Shown here in pieces: positions 36,799 to 45,949 of a DNA stretch of 64,000 nt. The notes under the pieces were generated by a model. That model was not told the DNA's origin. It saw nothing but the letters and a program-made list of their open reading frames with translations, and did no database searches. Location: the NCBI GenBank assembly GCA_030157545.1, contig JAOAUN010000013.1, positions 1-64,000 of the forward strand, in the 5' to 3' direction. The position numbers and the translations under genes were made by a program. The DNA is from Burkholderiaceae bacterium. GTDB lineage: Bacteria; Pseudomonadota; Gammaproteobacteria; Burkholderiales; Burkholderiaceae_D. Each line of letters starts with the position of its first letter. Within the stretch, counting starts at the first letter, position 1.

Positions 36799-37368
36799 TT
36801 AGTCGAGCCCGAATACCAGCACCCACATCCCGAGCGCAGCAAACAATGCTGCCGCGGCGATCCTGACCCAGTGCAGCGGTATCCATTGCGCCGTGGTTTT
36901 ACCGAGCATGACTGCCGGTGCAATCGCCAGCATTTCACCCAGCGTTGAGCCTGCCATCACCATATCGAACTGCCCGTATTTGGCAGCCATCACCAGCGTA
37001 GCCAGTTGCGATTTGTCGCCCATCTCTGCCAGTAAAAAAGTGATGAAGGCGGTCAGCACCAGACTGGTCGAAGACTTGAACTGCGCTTCATCATCATCGT
37101 CGTCGTCTTCGGGAATCAAGGTCCAGATGGCGACAGCGAAAAACAGCCCGACCACCAGCCAGCGCAGTACGCCGGCAGGCACCAGGTTTGATACCGTTGT
37201 ACCCAATAAGGCTGTCACGCTCATCGTCAGTAGCGTTGCCAGAAAAATGCCGCCAAGGATATGCCAAGGCCGGTGATAACGCGCTGCCAGCAACAGTGCC
37301 AGTATCTGGGTTTTGTCGCCCATTTCGCCGAGCGCGACAACGAGCGCAGTGTTAAAAAATGCTTCCAT
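36799..37368 (-). CDS. TMEM165/GDT1-family divalent cation exporter
   Basis: A 189-residue membrane protein with two homologous halves, each with the family motif: ALGEMGDKTQILALLLAARYH and LLAEMGDKSQLATLVMAAKYG, with three membrane helices each. Bacterial members (MneA/MntX-like UPF0016) export Mn2+. A loop DDDDDDE between the halves is strongly acidic. No yybP-ykoY manganese riboswitch fits in the 19 bases before it, so it depends on transcription from nth/rsxB. Confidence 0.88.
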   Translation of the reverse strand: MEAFFNTALVVALGEMGDKTQILALLLAARYHRPWHILGGIFLATLLTMSVTALLGTTVSNLVPAGVLRWLVVGLFFAVAIWTLIPEDDDDDDEAQFKSSTSLVLTAFITFLLAEMGDKSQLATLVMAAKYGQFDMVMAGSTLGEMLAIAPAVMLGKTTAQWIPLHWVRIAAAALFAALGMWVLVFGLD

Positions 37369-37387
37369 GATTTTCGTTTTGAATGAT

Positions 37388-38038
37388 TCAGATAGCTTTG
37401 TCAGGCGAAGGCGTTTTGGCTTTGTACTCGCAGAGATCTGCGATCATGCAATTCCAGCACTTCGGCGTACGGGCGATGCAAGTATAGCGGCCATGCAGGA
37501 TCAGCCAGTGATGGGCATCCATCACAAATTCTTTCGGCACCAACTGCATCAGCTTGCGCTCGACTTCTTCGACGTTTTTGCCCGGCGCGATACCCGTACG
37601 GTTTGCCACGCGAAAAATATGCGTGTCGACGGCAATTGCCGGTTCGCCAAAGGCAGTGTTGAGTACCACATTTGCCGTCTTGCGACCAACGCCGGGCAAG
37701 GCTTCCAGCGCTTCACGCGTACGAGGTACCTGGCCACCATGCTGCTCAAGCAGAATGCGGCAAGTCTCGATGACATTTTTTGCCTTGGTGCGGTAGAGGC
37801 CGATGGTTTGTATATAAGGCATCAGGCCTTCGATACCCAGCACATGAATTTGCGCCGGCGTCGATGCCAGTGGAAACAGCTTGCGCGTGGCTTTATTGAC
37901 CGACACATCGGTGGCCTGCGCCGACAGGATTACAGCGATCAGCAATTCAAACGGCGAGGTGTATTCGAGCTCGGTGGTGGGGTGCGGTTGGGCTTGCCAG
38001 AAGCGCGCGAATATTTGACGACGTTTTTCCAGATTCAT
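37388..38038 (-). CDS. nth: Endonuclease III
   Basis: A DNA glycosylase/AP lyase of base excision repair, 216 residues. The helix-hairpin-helix [21 protein letters not shown] is followed by [13 protein letters not shown] with the catalytic Asp, the active Lys lies in the HhH (GRKT), and the C-terminal iron-sulfur cluster ligands are in [17 protein letters not shown]. The ATG overlaps the stop of the rsxB gene. In Escherichia coli nth is the last gene of the rsxABCDGE operon, so the pairing with rsxB here looks ancestral. Confidence 0.95.
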   Translation of the reverse strand: MNLEKRRQIFARFWQAQPHPTTELEYTSPFELLIAVILSAQATDVSVNKATRKLFPLASTPAQIHVLGIEGLMPYIQTIGLYRTKAKNVIETCRILLEQHGGQVPRTREALEALPGVGRKTANVVLNTAFGEPAIAVDTHIFRVANRTGIAPGKNVEEVERKLMQLVPKEFVMDAHHWLILHGRYTCIARTPKCWNCMIADLCEYKAKTPSPDKAI

Positions 38039-38754
38039 GATTTTTTCTCAGGCGACTGGCCTGCAGCGAGCTGTTCCTTTTGCAAGCGTGCCCGCTCGAT
38101 AGCGGCTTGAATGATAGCGCGCTTGCGTTCTTTTTCTGCTTGCTGTTCCGCACTCAGCGCCGGCTCGGCCTCGACTTCTTTCAGTTTTGCTGCGGCCTTT
38201 GCCGCCAGCCGTGCATCGTTATCGGCTTTTTCGCGTTGCAGGCGCAGGGTCCGCTTGTCATGCCGCGTGCGTGCTGCGTTCGCTTCTGTTTGTGACCACG
38301 CATCCCAGCCGGTTTGGCCCGGCGTAACTTCAATCATGGCGATGCAGTCCACCGGGCATGGCGCTACGCAGAGATCGCAACCGGTGCACAAGGAAGGTAC
38401 GACTGTGTGCATTTGCTTGGCTGCGCCAACAATGGCATCCACCGGGCACGCCTGTATGCAGAGCGTACAGCCGATGCAGACGTTTTCATCAATGAAGGCA
38501 ACCGGACGCGGGCGCTCAGCGCCGTTGACAGGATTGATGGGTATTACGGGCTTGCCTAATACCGCGGCGATGCGTGTTACGCCTTCCAGGCCGCCTGGAG
38601 GGCACTGGTTATAGTTGGCCGAGCTGTCAGCGATCGCTTCTGCATACGGCCGGCAAGCCGGGTATCCGCATTTGGTGCATTGGGTCTGCGGCAGCAGATC
38701 TTCAATGCGATCTGCCAATGAAGGCGAGGAAAGGGCGTCGGACTGGTTAGACAT
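38035..38754 (-). CDS. rsxB: RsxB/RnfB-like iron-sulfur protein without membrane anchor
   Basis: A 239-residue ferredoxin-type protein. It starts directly with the RnfB 4Fe-4S domain: [17 protein letters not shown] with a Cys51 completing the set (Cys26, 29, 34, 51), then two 4Fe-4S ferredoxin motifs [16 protein letters not shown] and [15 protein letters not shown]. The hydrophobic N-terminal helix that anchors RnfB is missing, and the C-terminal 80 residues form a charged helical tail. No other rnf/rsx genes lie nearby. It may be a soluble electron donor; its link to endonuclease III is by position only. Confidence 0.85.
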   Translation of the reverse strand: MSNQSDALSSPSLADRIEDLLPQTQCTKCGYPACRPYAEAIADSSANYNQCPPGGLEGVTRIAAVLGKPVIPINPVNGAERPRPVAFIDENVCIGCTLCIQACPVDAIVGAAKQMHTVVPSLCTGCDLCVAPCPVDCIAMIEVTPGQTGWDAWSQTEANAARTRHDKRTLRLQREKADNDARLAAKAAAKLKEVEAEPALSAEQQAEKERKRAIIQAAIERARLQKEQLAAGQSPEKKS

Positions 38755-38810
38755 AGAACGCTATTATCCGGTGAATTGCCCACTCTCACAAATCGGCCGT
38801 CCGGAATAAA

Positions 38811-38840
38811 AAAACCGCCCCGTTTGACGGAGGCGGCTTT
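38811..38840 (-). terminator. Rho-independent terminator after phaZ
   Basis: On the minus strand, GCCGCC ... GGGGCGG forms a GC-rich stem with a small internal bulge (inner CCGT/ACGG) and is followed by TTTTTTT at the low-coordinate side. It lies 20 bases downstream of the phaZ stop at 38861. Confidence 0.85.
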
Positions 38841-38860
38841 GCGCAGCTATGCAAGAACAA

Positions 38861-40099
38861 TCAGGCGTGGGCCTTGATGAATTCACCGATGCGCGGCGCA
38901 ATCGTCTCACGCCAGCGACGGCCCGAGAAAATACCGTAGTGGCCGCATTTTGGTGCCGTGAAATGCAGCTTCTTCTCTTCCGGAATATTCGAGCACAAGT
39001 CATGCGCGGCGCGTGTCTGGCCCGAACCCGAGATGTCGTCGAGTTCACCTTCTACCGTAAATAGCGCAACGCTCTTGATGTCTTGCGGGCGAACCAGTTT
39101 GCCTTCGACTTCCCAGGTGCCGGCAGGCAGATGGAATTCCTGGAAAACGGTCTTGATCGTCTCGAGGTAGTACTCGGCCGGCATGTCCAGCACAGCGTTG
39201 TATTCATCGTAGAACTTGCGATGCTCTTCGGCGGATTCATTGTCGCCGCCGCGCAGGTGCAAGTAAAACTCCCAGTGACTTTCAGCATGACGGCGCGGAT
39301 TCATCGCGACAAAGCCGGCGTGCTGCAGAAAGCCAGGGTACACATGGCGTCCGTAGCCCGGATAATTTGGCGGCACGCTGAAGATCACCGTATTTTCAAA
39401 CCACGAAAACGGCTTTTCGGTTGCCAGATCATTGACTTCAGTCGGTGATTTGCGCGGGTCGATCGGCCCACCCATCATCACCATGGTCTTTGGCAGGTTG
39501 GGTTCATTGGCACTAGCCATCAGCGAGATCGCTGCGAGCACAGGCACCGTTGGCTGGCATACTGAAATCACGTTCAGATCGGCACCCAGGAAGCGGATGA
39601 AGTCCTGCACATAATAAATATAGTCATGCAGATGGAATGCACCTTTATCCAGCGGCACCATGCGCGCATCTGTCCAGTCGGTGATGTACACATCGTGATC
39701 AGGCAACAGGCCGCGCACGGTATCACGCAGCAGTGTTGAGTGATGTCCCGACAAGGGGGCGACCAGCAAAACTTTGGGTTGCTGCAGTTTTGACAGGGCT
39801 GTCGAACTCAAGTCTTTTCTGAAATGCAGCAACCGGCAGAAAGGTTTTTCTATGGCCACATCTTCGATGACGGCAACGCCGGTGTGTCCAGCCACATCAA
39901 TAGAAGTAATGCCAAATTGCGGTTTGTTGTAATCTTTACCGAGCCGGTACATCAGCTCGTATCCTGCAGCAATGCGTTGCGCAAACGGCGTGTGCGCGAA
40001 TGGCGAAACTGGATTCGTAAACAGTTTCGAAGAAGCTTCAGCCCATTGAATCAGCGGATTGAGCAGCGTGCGGTTCATTTCGTGCAGTTGATAGAGCAT
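38861..40099 (-). CDS. phaZ: Intracellular polyhydroxyalkanoate depolymerase
   Basis: A 412-residue cytosolic enzyme that degrades stored PHB. It lacks a signal peptide and begins with MLYQLHEMNRTLLNPLIQWAEA typical of intracellular PhaZ. The nucleophile elbow is VISVCQPTVPVLAA with Cys181 in place of serine, as in the PhaZ1 group of Cupriavidus. His/Asp partners are likely in GELDDISGSGQT and APKCGHYGIFSGRRW. A terminator follows. PHA-related genes also occur at 48.2 and 56.9 kb in this window; the synthase is not here. Confidence 0.93.
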   Translation of the reverse strand: MLYQLHEMNRTLLNPLIQWAEASSKLFTNPVSPFAHTPFAQRIAAGYELMYRLGKDYNKPQFGITSIDVAGHTGVAVIEDVAIEKPFCRLLHFRKDLSSTALSKLQQPKVLLVAPLSGHHSTLLRDTVRGLLPDHDVYITDWTDARMVPLDKGAFHLHDYIYYVQDFIRFLGADLNVISVCQPTVPVLAAISLMASANEPNLPKTMVMMGGPIDPRKSPTEVNDLATEKPFSWFENTVIFSVPPNYPGYGRHVYPGFLQHAGFVAMNPRRHAESHWEFYLHLRGGDNESAEEHRKFYDEYNAVLDMPAEYYLETIKTVFQEFHLPAGTWEVEGKLVRPQDIKSVALFTVEGELDDISGSGQTRAAHDLCSNIPEEKKLHFTAPKCGHYGIFSGRRWRETIAPRIGEFIKAHA

Positions 40100-40544
40100 G
40101 GAGACCTCTCTTTAAGTACGCCGGAATTGTGCAACTAATCCAGTATTTCCGCAATGCAGCAAATGCAATTTCGAAATTTTATTGGCTGATGGCATCAATT
40201 TAACCGTGAACTTTCCTCTTACATAACTCTTTTAAACATCGGATGTCGCGCGCAAGCGGGCATTTACTTTTTGCTTATTACTTCAGTATTGCTCCAACGA
40301 AATTCGACTCTAGCATAACTGCCTGTCCAATTTCTGTTTATGAGGCTTTGGGTATTAAAACACTGACTTTTCCTCTTATTAAGAGTTGGAAAGCATGTTA
40401 ATAAAAAAGATGCCTCTTCAGTAACATTAGACATTATTTTTCTCCAAATTACGCCTGCTTTCCATCAAACTCCTCAGTAAGGCGCAAGATACATGCCCGT
40501 AAGTGCTCGCTAACATCGGCATGAGCAAAGAGGTCAGTATTGCC
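40100..40544. other. Intergenic region before the TonB-receptor cluster
   Basis: This 445-base stretch separates the divergent phaZ and DUF2946 genes. It is AT-rich, especially from 40190 to 40450. I see no Fur box, no T-box or riboswitch-like fold, no RNA gene and no credible open frame. Both promoters should lie here, and TCTTATTAAGAG (40371-40384) is a short palindrome of unknown meaning. Confidence 0.45.
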
Positions 40545-40928
40545 ATGGTAAAATTCATTGCAATGTCTATATCGCGCCACTTCCGATCCCTGCTTGCCAA
40601 GCTGCTACTAGCAACACTGCTATTGCAGGCTTTTTTGCCTGCATGGGCAGCCATGCAGACGGTGGGGCAATCGGACTGGACGGAAGTCTGTGTCAGCTCT
40701 GGTATTAAATGGGTTAAGGCGACAGAGTCCGGTCAGGCCGGTATGCACACGGCCAGCGAGCATTGTCTGTTTTGCGCCGTCACAGGTGCTGCCCCCGAAT
40801 TTGATGCCAGCATTTATTTGCTTGGCGCAGCCGGCAATATCCGGCATGCCGCCATTTCTCTTCCATCCGTAGCCAGCGTTTTCCCCGGCCACAGCCTGCA
40901 GTCCCGCGCACCGCCTTCGTTCTCCTGA
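40545..40928 (+). CDS. DUF2946-type exported protein
   Basis: A 127-residue protein from ATG 40545. A hydrophobic segment (LLAKLLLATLLLQAFLPAWA, about 17-36) is the signal or anchor, and the mature part has the DUF2946 pattern: VCVSSGIKWV with Cys49, then SEHCLFCAVTG (His73, Cys74, Cys77). DUF2946 proteins are often neighbours of TonB-dependent receptors and are suspected copper proteins; that is family context, not proof. ATG 40563 is an alternative start, neither having a strong ribosome binding site. The receptor gene follows after 93 bases. Confidence 0.72.
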   Translation: MVKFIAMSISRHFRSLLAKLLLATLLLQAFLPAWAAMQTVGQSDWTEVCVSSGIKWVKATESGQAGMHTASEHCLFCAVTGAAPEFDASIYLLGAAGNIRHAAISLPSVASVFPGHSLQSRAPPSFS

Positions 40929-41021
40929 ATTAAGCCCATTTTTAGTCCGCCGCCATTCTTGCTGCAGCTGCATGTTGCAAGCGAGCGCTCAGCGGACATT
41001 GTTTTACTCAGGAGAGAATCA

Positions 41022-43148
41022 ATGAATAGTCGAGCCCTGCAGGCACTTGCTGCAGCTACTCTGGCTTGCGCACAGCTTGCCTATGCTGATATGGCAAACG
41101 TGACAGACAACCGCACTACGGATAGCGCATCACAAACAATAACGCTGCCAGCCGTGACCGTCACCGGCACGCGCGAAGAAACGCTACTGTCGGAGACGCC
41201 ATCTGCTGTTGGCGTCATCAGTCGCGACGCCATTGCTTTTACCCGCCCCGCGCATCCGCAACAATTACTGGGGCAGATACCCGGCGTTGCGATCGCGGTC
41301 ACGAATGGCGAGGGACATACAACGGCGATACGGCAAGGTTTTAGCACCAGTCCGCTGTATCTGTTTCTGGAAGATGGAATACCGGCGCGTGCTACCGGCA
41401 ACTTCAACCACAATGCGCTGTACGAATTGAATATTCCATCGGCTGGCGGTATTGAAGTCGTGCGTGGCATTGGCTCGGCCCTGTATGGTTCGGACGCGAT
41501 AGGCGGCATCGTCAATGTGCTTTCGCGCACGCCCCAAGCAAAGCAGGGTGCTGATCTGTCGGTTGAAGCCGGCGCATTTGGATGGGGACGCCTGTTGGGA
41601 GGCGTGGACAGCGGCCAGATCGGCAGTAATGCACTGCGTGCCGATTTTAATATTACCCACTCCGATGGCTGGCGCAGCAGGACTGCTTACGACAGGCAAA
41701 GCCTGAACCTGCGCTGGGATCATGAATTCGACGCGTCGACGACGATCAAGACCATTCTGGGCGCGACCAAAGTCGATCAGCAAACCGGTGCCAATTCCGC
41801 GTTGCCCTATGCGCTTTACCAAAATGACCCGACGGTGAATCTGCGCTCGCCGGCCTATCGCAAAGTTGACGCCTTCAGACTATCGACAGCCATTCAAAAA
41901 GATTTGGGTGGCGGCGAACAACTGAGCATCACGCCTTATTTTCGCGAAAACCGCATGGATCTGAATGGATCTTATAACTTCACCAACGGGCCGCGCATTG
42001 AAAATACTGCTGTGCAGTCATTTGGGCTGATGACGAAATTCCGCAAAAATTTTGAAGACAGCATGCGGTCGCGTTTCATCGCCGGTATTGATATCGATGT
42101 CAGTCCAAGCCAGCGGCAGGAAGACAAAATTACCCTGACTGACAACGGCACTACGGGATTGTTCAGGCAATACACCGGCTATACGGTGGGGCAGCGCATC
42201 TATGACTACAAGGTCAACTATCAAAGTGTTGCGCCTTACGCGCATCTGGAAATGTCTCCTGTGGAGCGGCTGCGTGTCACAGTCGGATTACGCTACGACT
42301 ATGCGCGTTTCAGTATGACTAATCATCTTGCGGCCGGAATCAATGCCGGTGGTTTTTTTCAAAGCGGCGATACCGCGGCAAATTTTTCACGCCTCAGTCC
42401 GAAGCTGGGCATGACCCTGGAACTGTCTGCCGATACGCACGCGTTCGCTTCCTACAATCAAGGCTTTCGCACGCCCTCTGAAAATCAATTATTCAGAGCG
42501 GGTGCGAGCAGTTCAGCGCAGGTCAATGCGGCACTGGCTTTAAAACCAATCCGCGCGGATCAGTTCGAATTGGGTTTGCGTGGTGCGCATCAAGGCTGGG
42601 CGTATGAAGTAGTGGCCTATCTGTTGACGAAACACGATGACTTGCTGGCGCAGCGCGACAGTAGTGGCGCCGTATTGCAAACCAATAACGGCGCAACCCG
42701 GCACAAAGGACTGGAGCTGGGTCTGGGCCGTCAGATGACTGCCACCTTGCGCGCCGATCTTGCGGCCTCGTACGCGGTACATCGTTACACGGCATGGCAG
42801 ACGGCAACGGCAAATTACTCGGGCAATGAAGTCGAAGCCGCGCCACGCGTGTTGAGCAACCTGCGCATTACATGGGAGCCGTCGCAAGGAACGCAGGCAC
42901 AGCTGGAATGGGTCAGGCTGGGTAGTTATTTTCTTGACGCAGAAAATCGCTATGGCAAATATGCAGGGCATGACTTGCTTAATCTGAGGCTGAGTCAGAA
43001 ACTAGGCAAGCAAGCAGTGCTGTTTGCGCGCCTGACCAACTTGCTCGACAAGCGCTATGCCGATAGCGCCGCTGCCAGCAGTAGTGGTGCACTGTACGCA
43101 CCAGGGCTGCCGCGCGCAGCGTATCTGGGATTGGAAACCAAATGGTAA
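41022..43148 (+). CDS. TonB-dependent outer-membrane receptor
   Basis: A 708-residue receptor. Signal peptide LAAATLACAQLAYA, a TonB box near ITLPAVTVTGTREE, a plug domain (PAHPQQLLGQIPGVAIAV; IEVVRGIGSALYGSDAIGGIVNVLSRTP) and a 22-strand type barrel ending in GLPRAAYLGLETKW with the aromatic C-terminus. GGAGAG before ATG 41022 fixes the start. The ligand is unknown; the flanking Cys/His-rich genes suggest a metal chelate, perhaps copper. It overlaps the next gene by 7 bases, forming an operon. Confidence 0.9.
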   Translation: MNSRALQALAAATLACAQLAYADMANVTDNRTTDSASQTITLPAVTVTGTREETLLSETPSAVGVISRDAIAFTRPAHPQQLLGQIPGVAIAVTNGEGHTTAIRQGFSTSPLYLFLEDGIPARATGNFNHNALYELNIPSAGGIEVVRGIGSALYGSDAIGGIVNVLSRTPQAKQGADLSVEAGAFGWGRLLGGVDSGQIGSNALRADFNITHSDGWRSRTAYDRQSLNLRWDHEFDASTTIKTILGATKVDQQTGANSALPYALYQNDPTVNLRSPAYRKVDAFRLSTAIQKDLGGGEQLSITPYFRENRMDLNGSYNFTNGPRIENTAVQSFGLMTKFRKNFEDSMRSRFIAGIDIDVSPSQRQEDKITLTDNGTTGLFRQYTGYTVGQRIYDYKVNYQSVAPYAHLEMSPVERLRVTVGLRYDYARFSMTNHLAAGINAGGFFQSGDTAANFSRLSPKLGMTLELSADTHAFASYNQGFRTPSENQLFRAGASSSAQVNAALALKPIRADQFELGLRGAHQGWAYEVVAYLLTKHDDLLAQRDSSGAVLQTNNGATRHKGLELGLGRQMTATLRADLAASYAVHRYTAWQTATANYSGNEVEAAPRVLSNLRITWEPSQGTQAQLEWVRLGSYFLDAENRYGKYAGHDLLNLRLSQKLGKQAVLFARLTNLLDKRYADSAAASSSGALYAPGLPRAAYLGLETKW

Positions 43149-44338
43149 ATACATTCAAATACTATGGACGGCAGCTGCTGCTCGTTTGTAGCCTGCTGGT
43201 TTTGGAATTGCCGGCTGCAGCACAGCATCAGGGCCATGCCGGCAAGCCTGCGCTCGCCACCGGCGCAGCCATTGCGCCAGATGGTGCAGTCTGGGTAGTG
43301 GCAGTCGAGCAGGGGCAGCTTTTTCTGCAACGGCAGGATAGCCAGAGCGGCGCATGGAGCGAGCGGCAGCTGCTGCCGAATAATGACGAACAAGTCGCGA
43401 CCAATGGCGACAACGCTCCCAAGATCGCTTTCGGTCCGGGAGACAAAGTCGTCGTAACGTATACCCGGCCGCTAGCGAGGCCCTACACCGGCGAAATCCG
43501 CATGCTGCGCTCGGTCGATAGCGGGAAAAGCTTCACGGCGCCATTCACGGTGCATGCAGACCGGCAGATCATCACGCACCGGTTTGAATCCGTCATGTTT
43601 GATGCGCGTGGCGACTTGTATACCTTCTGGGTTGACAAGCGCGACGCCGAACGTGCCTGGCAAGCCAGTCAGGGTGACCAGACCAGCTATGAGGGTGCGG
43701 CAATTTATTACAACGTGTCGCAGGACGGCGGCGCCAGTTTCGGTCCCGACCAGAAGCTCGCCGACTTCAGCTGCGAATGCTGTCGCATTGCGCTTGCTGC
43801 CGAACCGGATGCGGGCGTAGCGGCAATCTGGCGTCATGTGTTTGCCGGCAGCGTGCGCGACCACGCCTTTGCGCGGGTCACTGCGAACAAGGCATCAACA
43901 GTTACCCGTGCCAGCAAAGATCACTGGGTCTTGAAAGCCTGTCCGCATCATGGGCCGGGGCTGGCCGCCGCCGGCAATGGCGGCTATCACGCGGTATGGT
44001 TTGGCGACAAGGCCGGCAGACAGCGCGTGCGCTATGGCTTGCTGGATCATGATGGCAATCCAAAGGGAAAAGTGCGCGAACTGCCGGATGTTCATGCCGA
44101 ACATGCGGATGTGGCACGTAGTGGCAAACAGGTCGTCATTGTCTGGCGCAGCTACGATGGGCAGTCAAGCCGCATCAGCGCCTGGGTGTCGCAAGATAAC
44201 GGCAAACATTTCAAGTTGTCTACCCTGTTTACCTCGCCTTTCGACAATGACCATCCGCGCCTGATTTCGCGCGCAGGAACAATCGCCGTTGTGTGGCGTA
44301 CTGAAAAGGACTTTCATGTTCACCGCTTCGCGCAATAA
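43142..44338 (+). CDS. Secreted sialidase-fold beta-propeller with metal-ligand-like Cys/His motifs
   Basis: A 398-residue exported protein (signal peptide LLLVCSLLVLELPAAA). Three Asp boxes (SVDSGKSF 124-131, SQDGGASF 193-200, SQDNGKHF 350-357) mark a BNR/sialidase-type propeller. It lacks the sialidase arginine triad that I can recognise. Two unusual motifs, FSCECCRIAL (Cys211, 213, 214) and LKACPHHGPGL (Cys267, His269, His270), look like a metal or cofactor site. The histidine-rich start of the mature protein (QHQGHAG) adds to this. It lies between the receptor and the thioredoxin-like gene and overlaps both. Confidence 0.8.
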   Translation: MVNTFKYYGRQLLLVCSLLVLELPAAAQHQGHAGKPALATGAAIAPDGAVWVVAVEQGQLFLQRQDSQSGAWSERQLLPNNDEQVATNGDNAPKIAFGPGDKVVVTYTRPLARPYTGEIRMLRSVDSGKSFTAPFTVHADRQIITHRFESVMFDARGDLYTFWVDKRDAERAWQASQGDQTSYEGAAIYYNVSQDGGASFGPDQKLADFSCECCRIALAAEPDAGVAAIWRHVFAGSVRDHAFARVTANKASTVTRASKDHWVLKACPHHGPGLAAAGNGGYHAVWFGDKAGRQRVRYGLLDHDGNPKGKVRELPDVHAEHADVARSGKQVVIVWRSYDGQSSRISAWVSQDNGKHFKLSTLFTSPFDNDHPRLISRAGTIAVVWRTEKDFHVHRFAQ

Positions 44339-44810
44339 ATATCTGGCCGCGGCAGTCATGCTGCTGGCATTGCATGCCGGTGTGATGGCCGCGCCCGCAG
44401 CCGTCGAGAATTTTGACAAGACCAGCTGGCAGCAACTGCGCAAGCAGACCACGAGTCCGTCCATCGTGGTGTTTTCTTCGGTGACATGCACGCACTGTCC
44501 AGGCGCGATAGATCGCATCGCAGCCGCTCTGTCTGCTGCCCGTTCCGGCACGCGCCTGATTGTTGTCTCAATGGATAGCGAAGATGACGCGGTTCTTTTG
44601 CATGACCCGCATCTGGCTAGCGTTAGCCGCGTATTTGCCTTTAATGGTTCTGCGCAGGCGCTGCAATACTCGGTCAATCCGGGCTGGCGCGGGATGACGC
44701 CGTATATCGCTTATCTTGATGGCAAGCGCGGCGTACGTTTCGTGTTGGGTGAACCAAAAGACGAAACCCTGCGTGAATGGCTAGCAGCCGGTCGGCAAGT
44801 TAAAAGATGA
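44316..44810 (+). CDS. Exported thioredoxin-fold protein with CTHC motif
   Basis: A 164-residue protein with signal peptide (LAAAVMLLALHAGVMA) and a thioredoxin-like core: PSIVVFSSVTCTHCPGAID with Cys58-Thr-His-Cys61, IVVSMDSEDDAVLL and the cis-Pro region GMTPYIAYLDG. It could reduce the cysteines of the propeller or hold a metal, like TlpA/SCO-type proteins; this is inference. AAGGA at 44306-44310 supports ATG 44316, 23 bases inside the end of the propeller gene. A bidirectional terminator follows. Confidence 0.82.
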   Translation: MFTASRNKYLAAAVMLLALHAGVMAAPAAVENFDKTSWQQLRKQTTSPSIVVFSSVTCTHCPGAIDRIAAALSAARSGTRLIVVSMDSEDDAVLLHDPHLASVSRVFAFNGSAQALQYSVNPGWRGMTPYIAYLDGKRGVRFVLGEPKDETLREWLAAGRQVKR

Positions 44811-44812
44811 TC

Positions 44813-44845
44813 AAAAAAAACAGGCACCCGCAGGTGCCTGTTTTT
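44813..44845. terminator. Bidirectional terminator
   Basis: CAGGCACC (44821-44828) pairs with GGTGCCTG (44833-44840) around CGCA; an A-run lies on the left and a T-run on the right, so it can end both the thioredoxin-like gene and the convergent ferredoxin reductase gene. Confidence 0.92.
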
Positions 44846-44859
44846 CAATCAAATACGGC

Positions 44860-45918
44860 TTAATCAAAAACTGGTGAATCAACACCCAGAATTTTGTGCA
44901 GCTTTGGCGACGTTGTCGTGTACTGCATATGGATTTTCTTCTCGGGGAAGATATACGGCGCCGCACCGAACGCAGCCAGGGCTGCTTCATGGAAGCCCGA
45001 CAAAATCAGTTTCTTCTTGCCTGGGTAGACATTGATATCACCAACAGCAAAAATGCCCGGCACATTGGTTTCGAATTTTTCAGTATCGACCTTCAGCTGC
45101 TTGCGCTCGATATCCAGGCCCCACTCGGCAATCGGGCCAAGCTTTGGCGACAGGCCAAAGAAGACCAGCAAATCGTCCAGCGGCAGACGGCGCGTTACGC
45201 CATCGGCACCGGTGACTTTGATTTCCGAAAGCAGATCGCCTTTGGTTTCGAAGCCAGAGACCTGACCGATGACCAGTTGCATTTCGTAGGCTTCGCAGAG
45301 TTCTTTCATCTTGGCGACCGAGGCGGGCGCTGCGCGGAAGTCCTCGCGACGATGCAGCAGGATTACGGACTCGGCCTTACCCTGCAGGTTCAGCGCCCAG
45401 TCAAGCGCTGAATCACCGCCGCCGCAGATGACGATATTGCGTCCGGCGAAGCGGGCCGGATCTTTGACGCGGTAGAACAGCTGCTTGTTGTCGAACGCGT
45501 CAATGCCGTCCACCTTGATCGTGCGCGGCTGGAAAGAGCCCACACCGGCTGCGATAAAGATTGTCTTGGTAATGAAGCGCGTACCCGTCGAAGTCTCGAG
45601 ATCGAAACGACCGTCTTCACGCTTTTCAACCAGCGTGACTTCCTGACCCGTATGAAAAGTCGGCTCGAACGGTTCGATCTGCTTGAGCAGGTTGTCGGTC
45701 AGTTCCTGGCCTGTGCAGACCGGCACGGCAGGAATGTCGTAAATCGGCTTGTCCGGATACAGCTCAACGCACTGGCCGCCAACGACAGCCAGCGAATCGA
45801 TTACATGCGCTTTAATTTCAAGCAGTCCGAGTTCAAAAACCTGAAACAGGCCGACCGGACCTGCGCCGATGATGACGGCATCGGTTTCTATGGGCGACTG
45901 CAGTACTTGGGTATTCAT
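44860..45918 (-). CDS. Ferredoxin-NADP+ reductase, thioredoxin reductase-like type
   Basis: A 352-residue flavoprotein. FAD site [21 protein letters not shown] (12-32), [25 protein letters not shown] site [18 protein letters not shown] without the CxxC of thioredoxin reductases, and [30 protein letters not shown]. This matches the TrxR-like FNR of Bacillus YumC and Chlorobium. ATG 45918 begins just before the FAD domain. It is encoded 31 bases after the ferredoxin gene, the likely electron partner. Confidence 0.9.
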   Translation of the reverse strand: MNTQVLQSPIETDAVIIGAGPVGLFQVFELGLLEIKAHVIDSLAVVGGQCVELYPDKPIYDIPAVPVCTGQELTDNLLKQIEPFEPTFHTGQEVTLVEKREDGRFDLETSTGTRFITKTIFIAAGVGSFQPRTIKVDGIDAFDNKQLFYRVKDPARFAGRNIVICGGGDSALDWALNLQGKAESVILLHRREDFRAAPASVAKMKELCEAYEMQLVIGQVSGFETKGDLLSEIKVTGADGVTRRLPLDDLLVFFGLSPKLGPIAEWGLDIERKQLKVDTEKFETNVPGIFAVGDINVYPGKKKLILSGFHEAALAAFGAAPYIFPEKKIHMQYTTTSPKLHKILGVDSPVFD

Positions 45919-45949
45919 GCGAATTTCAAATCCTGTTATTGGCTTGGTA

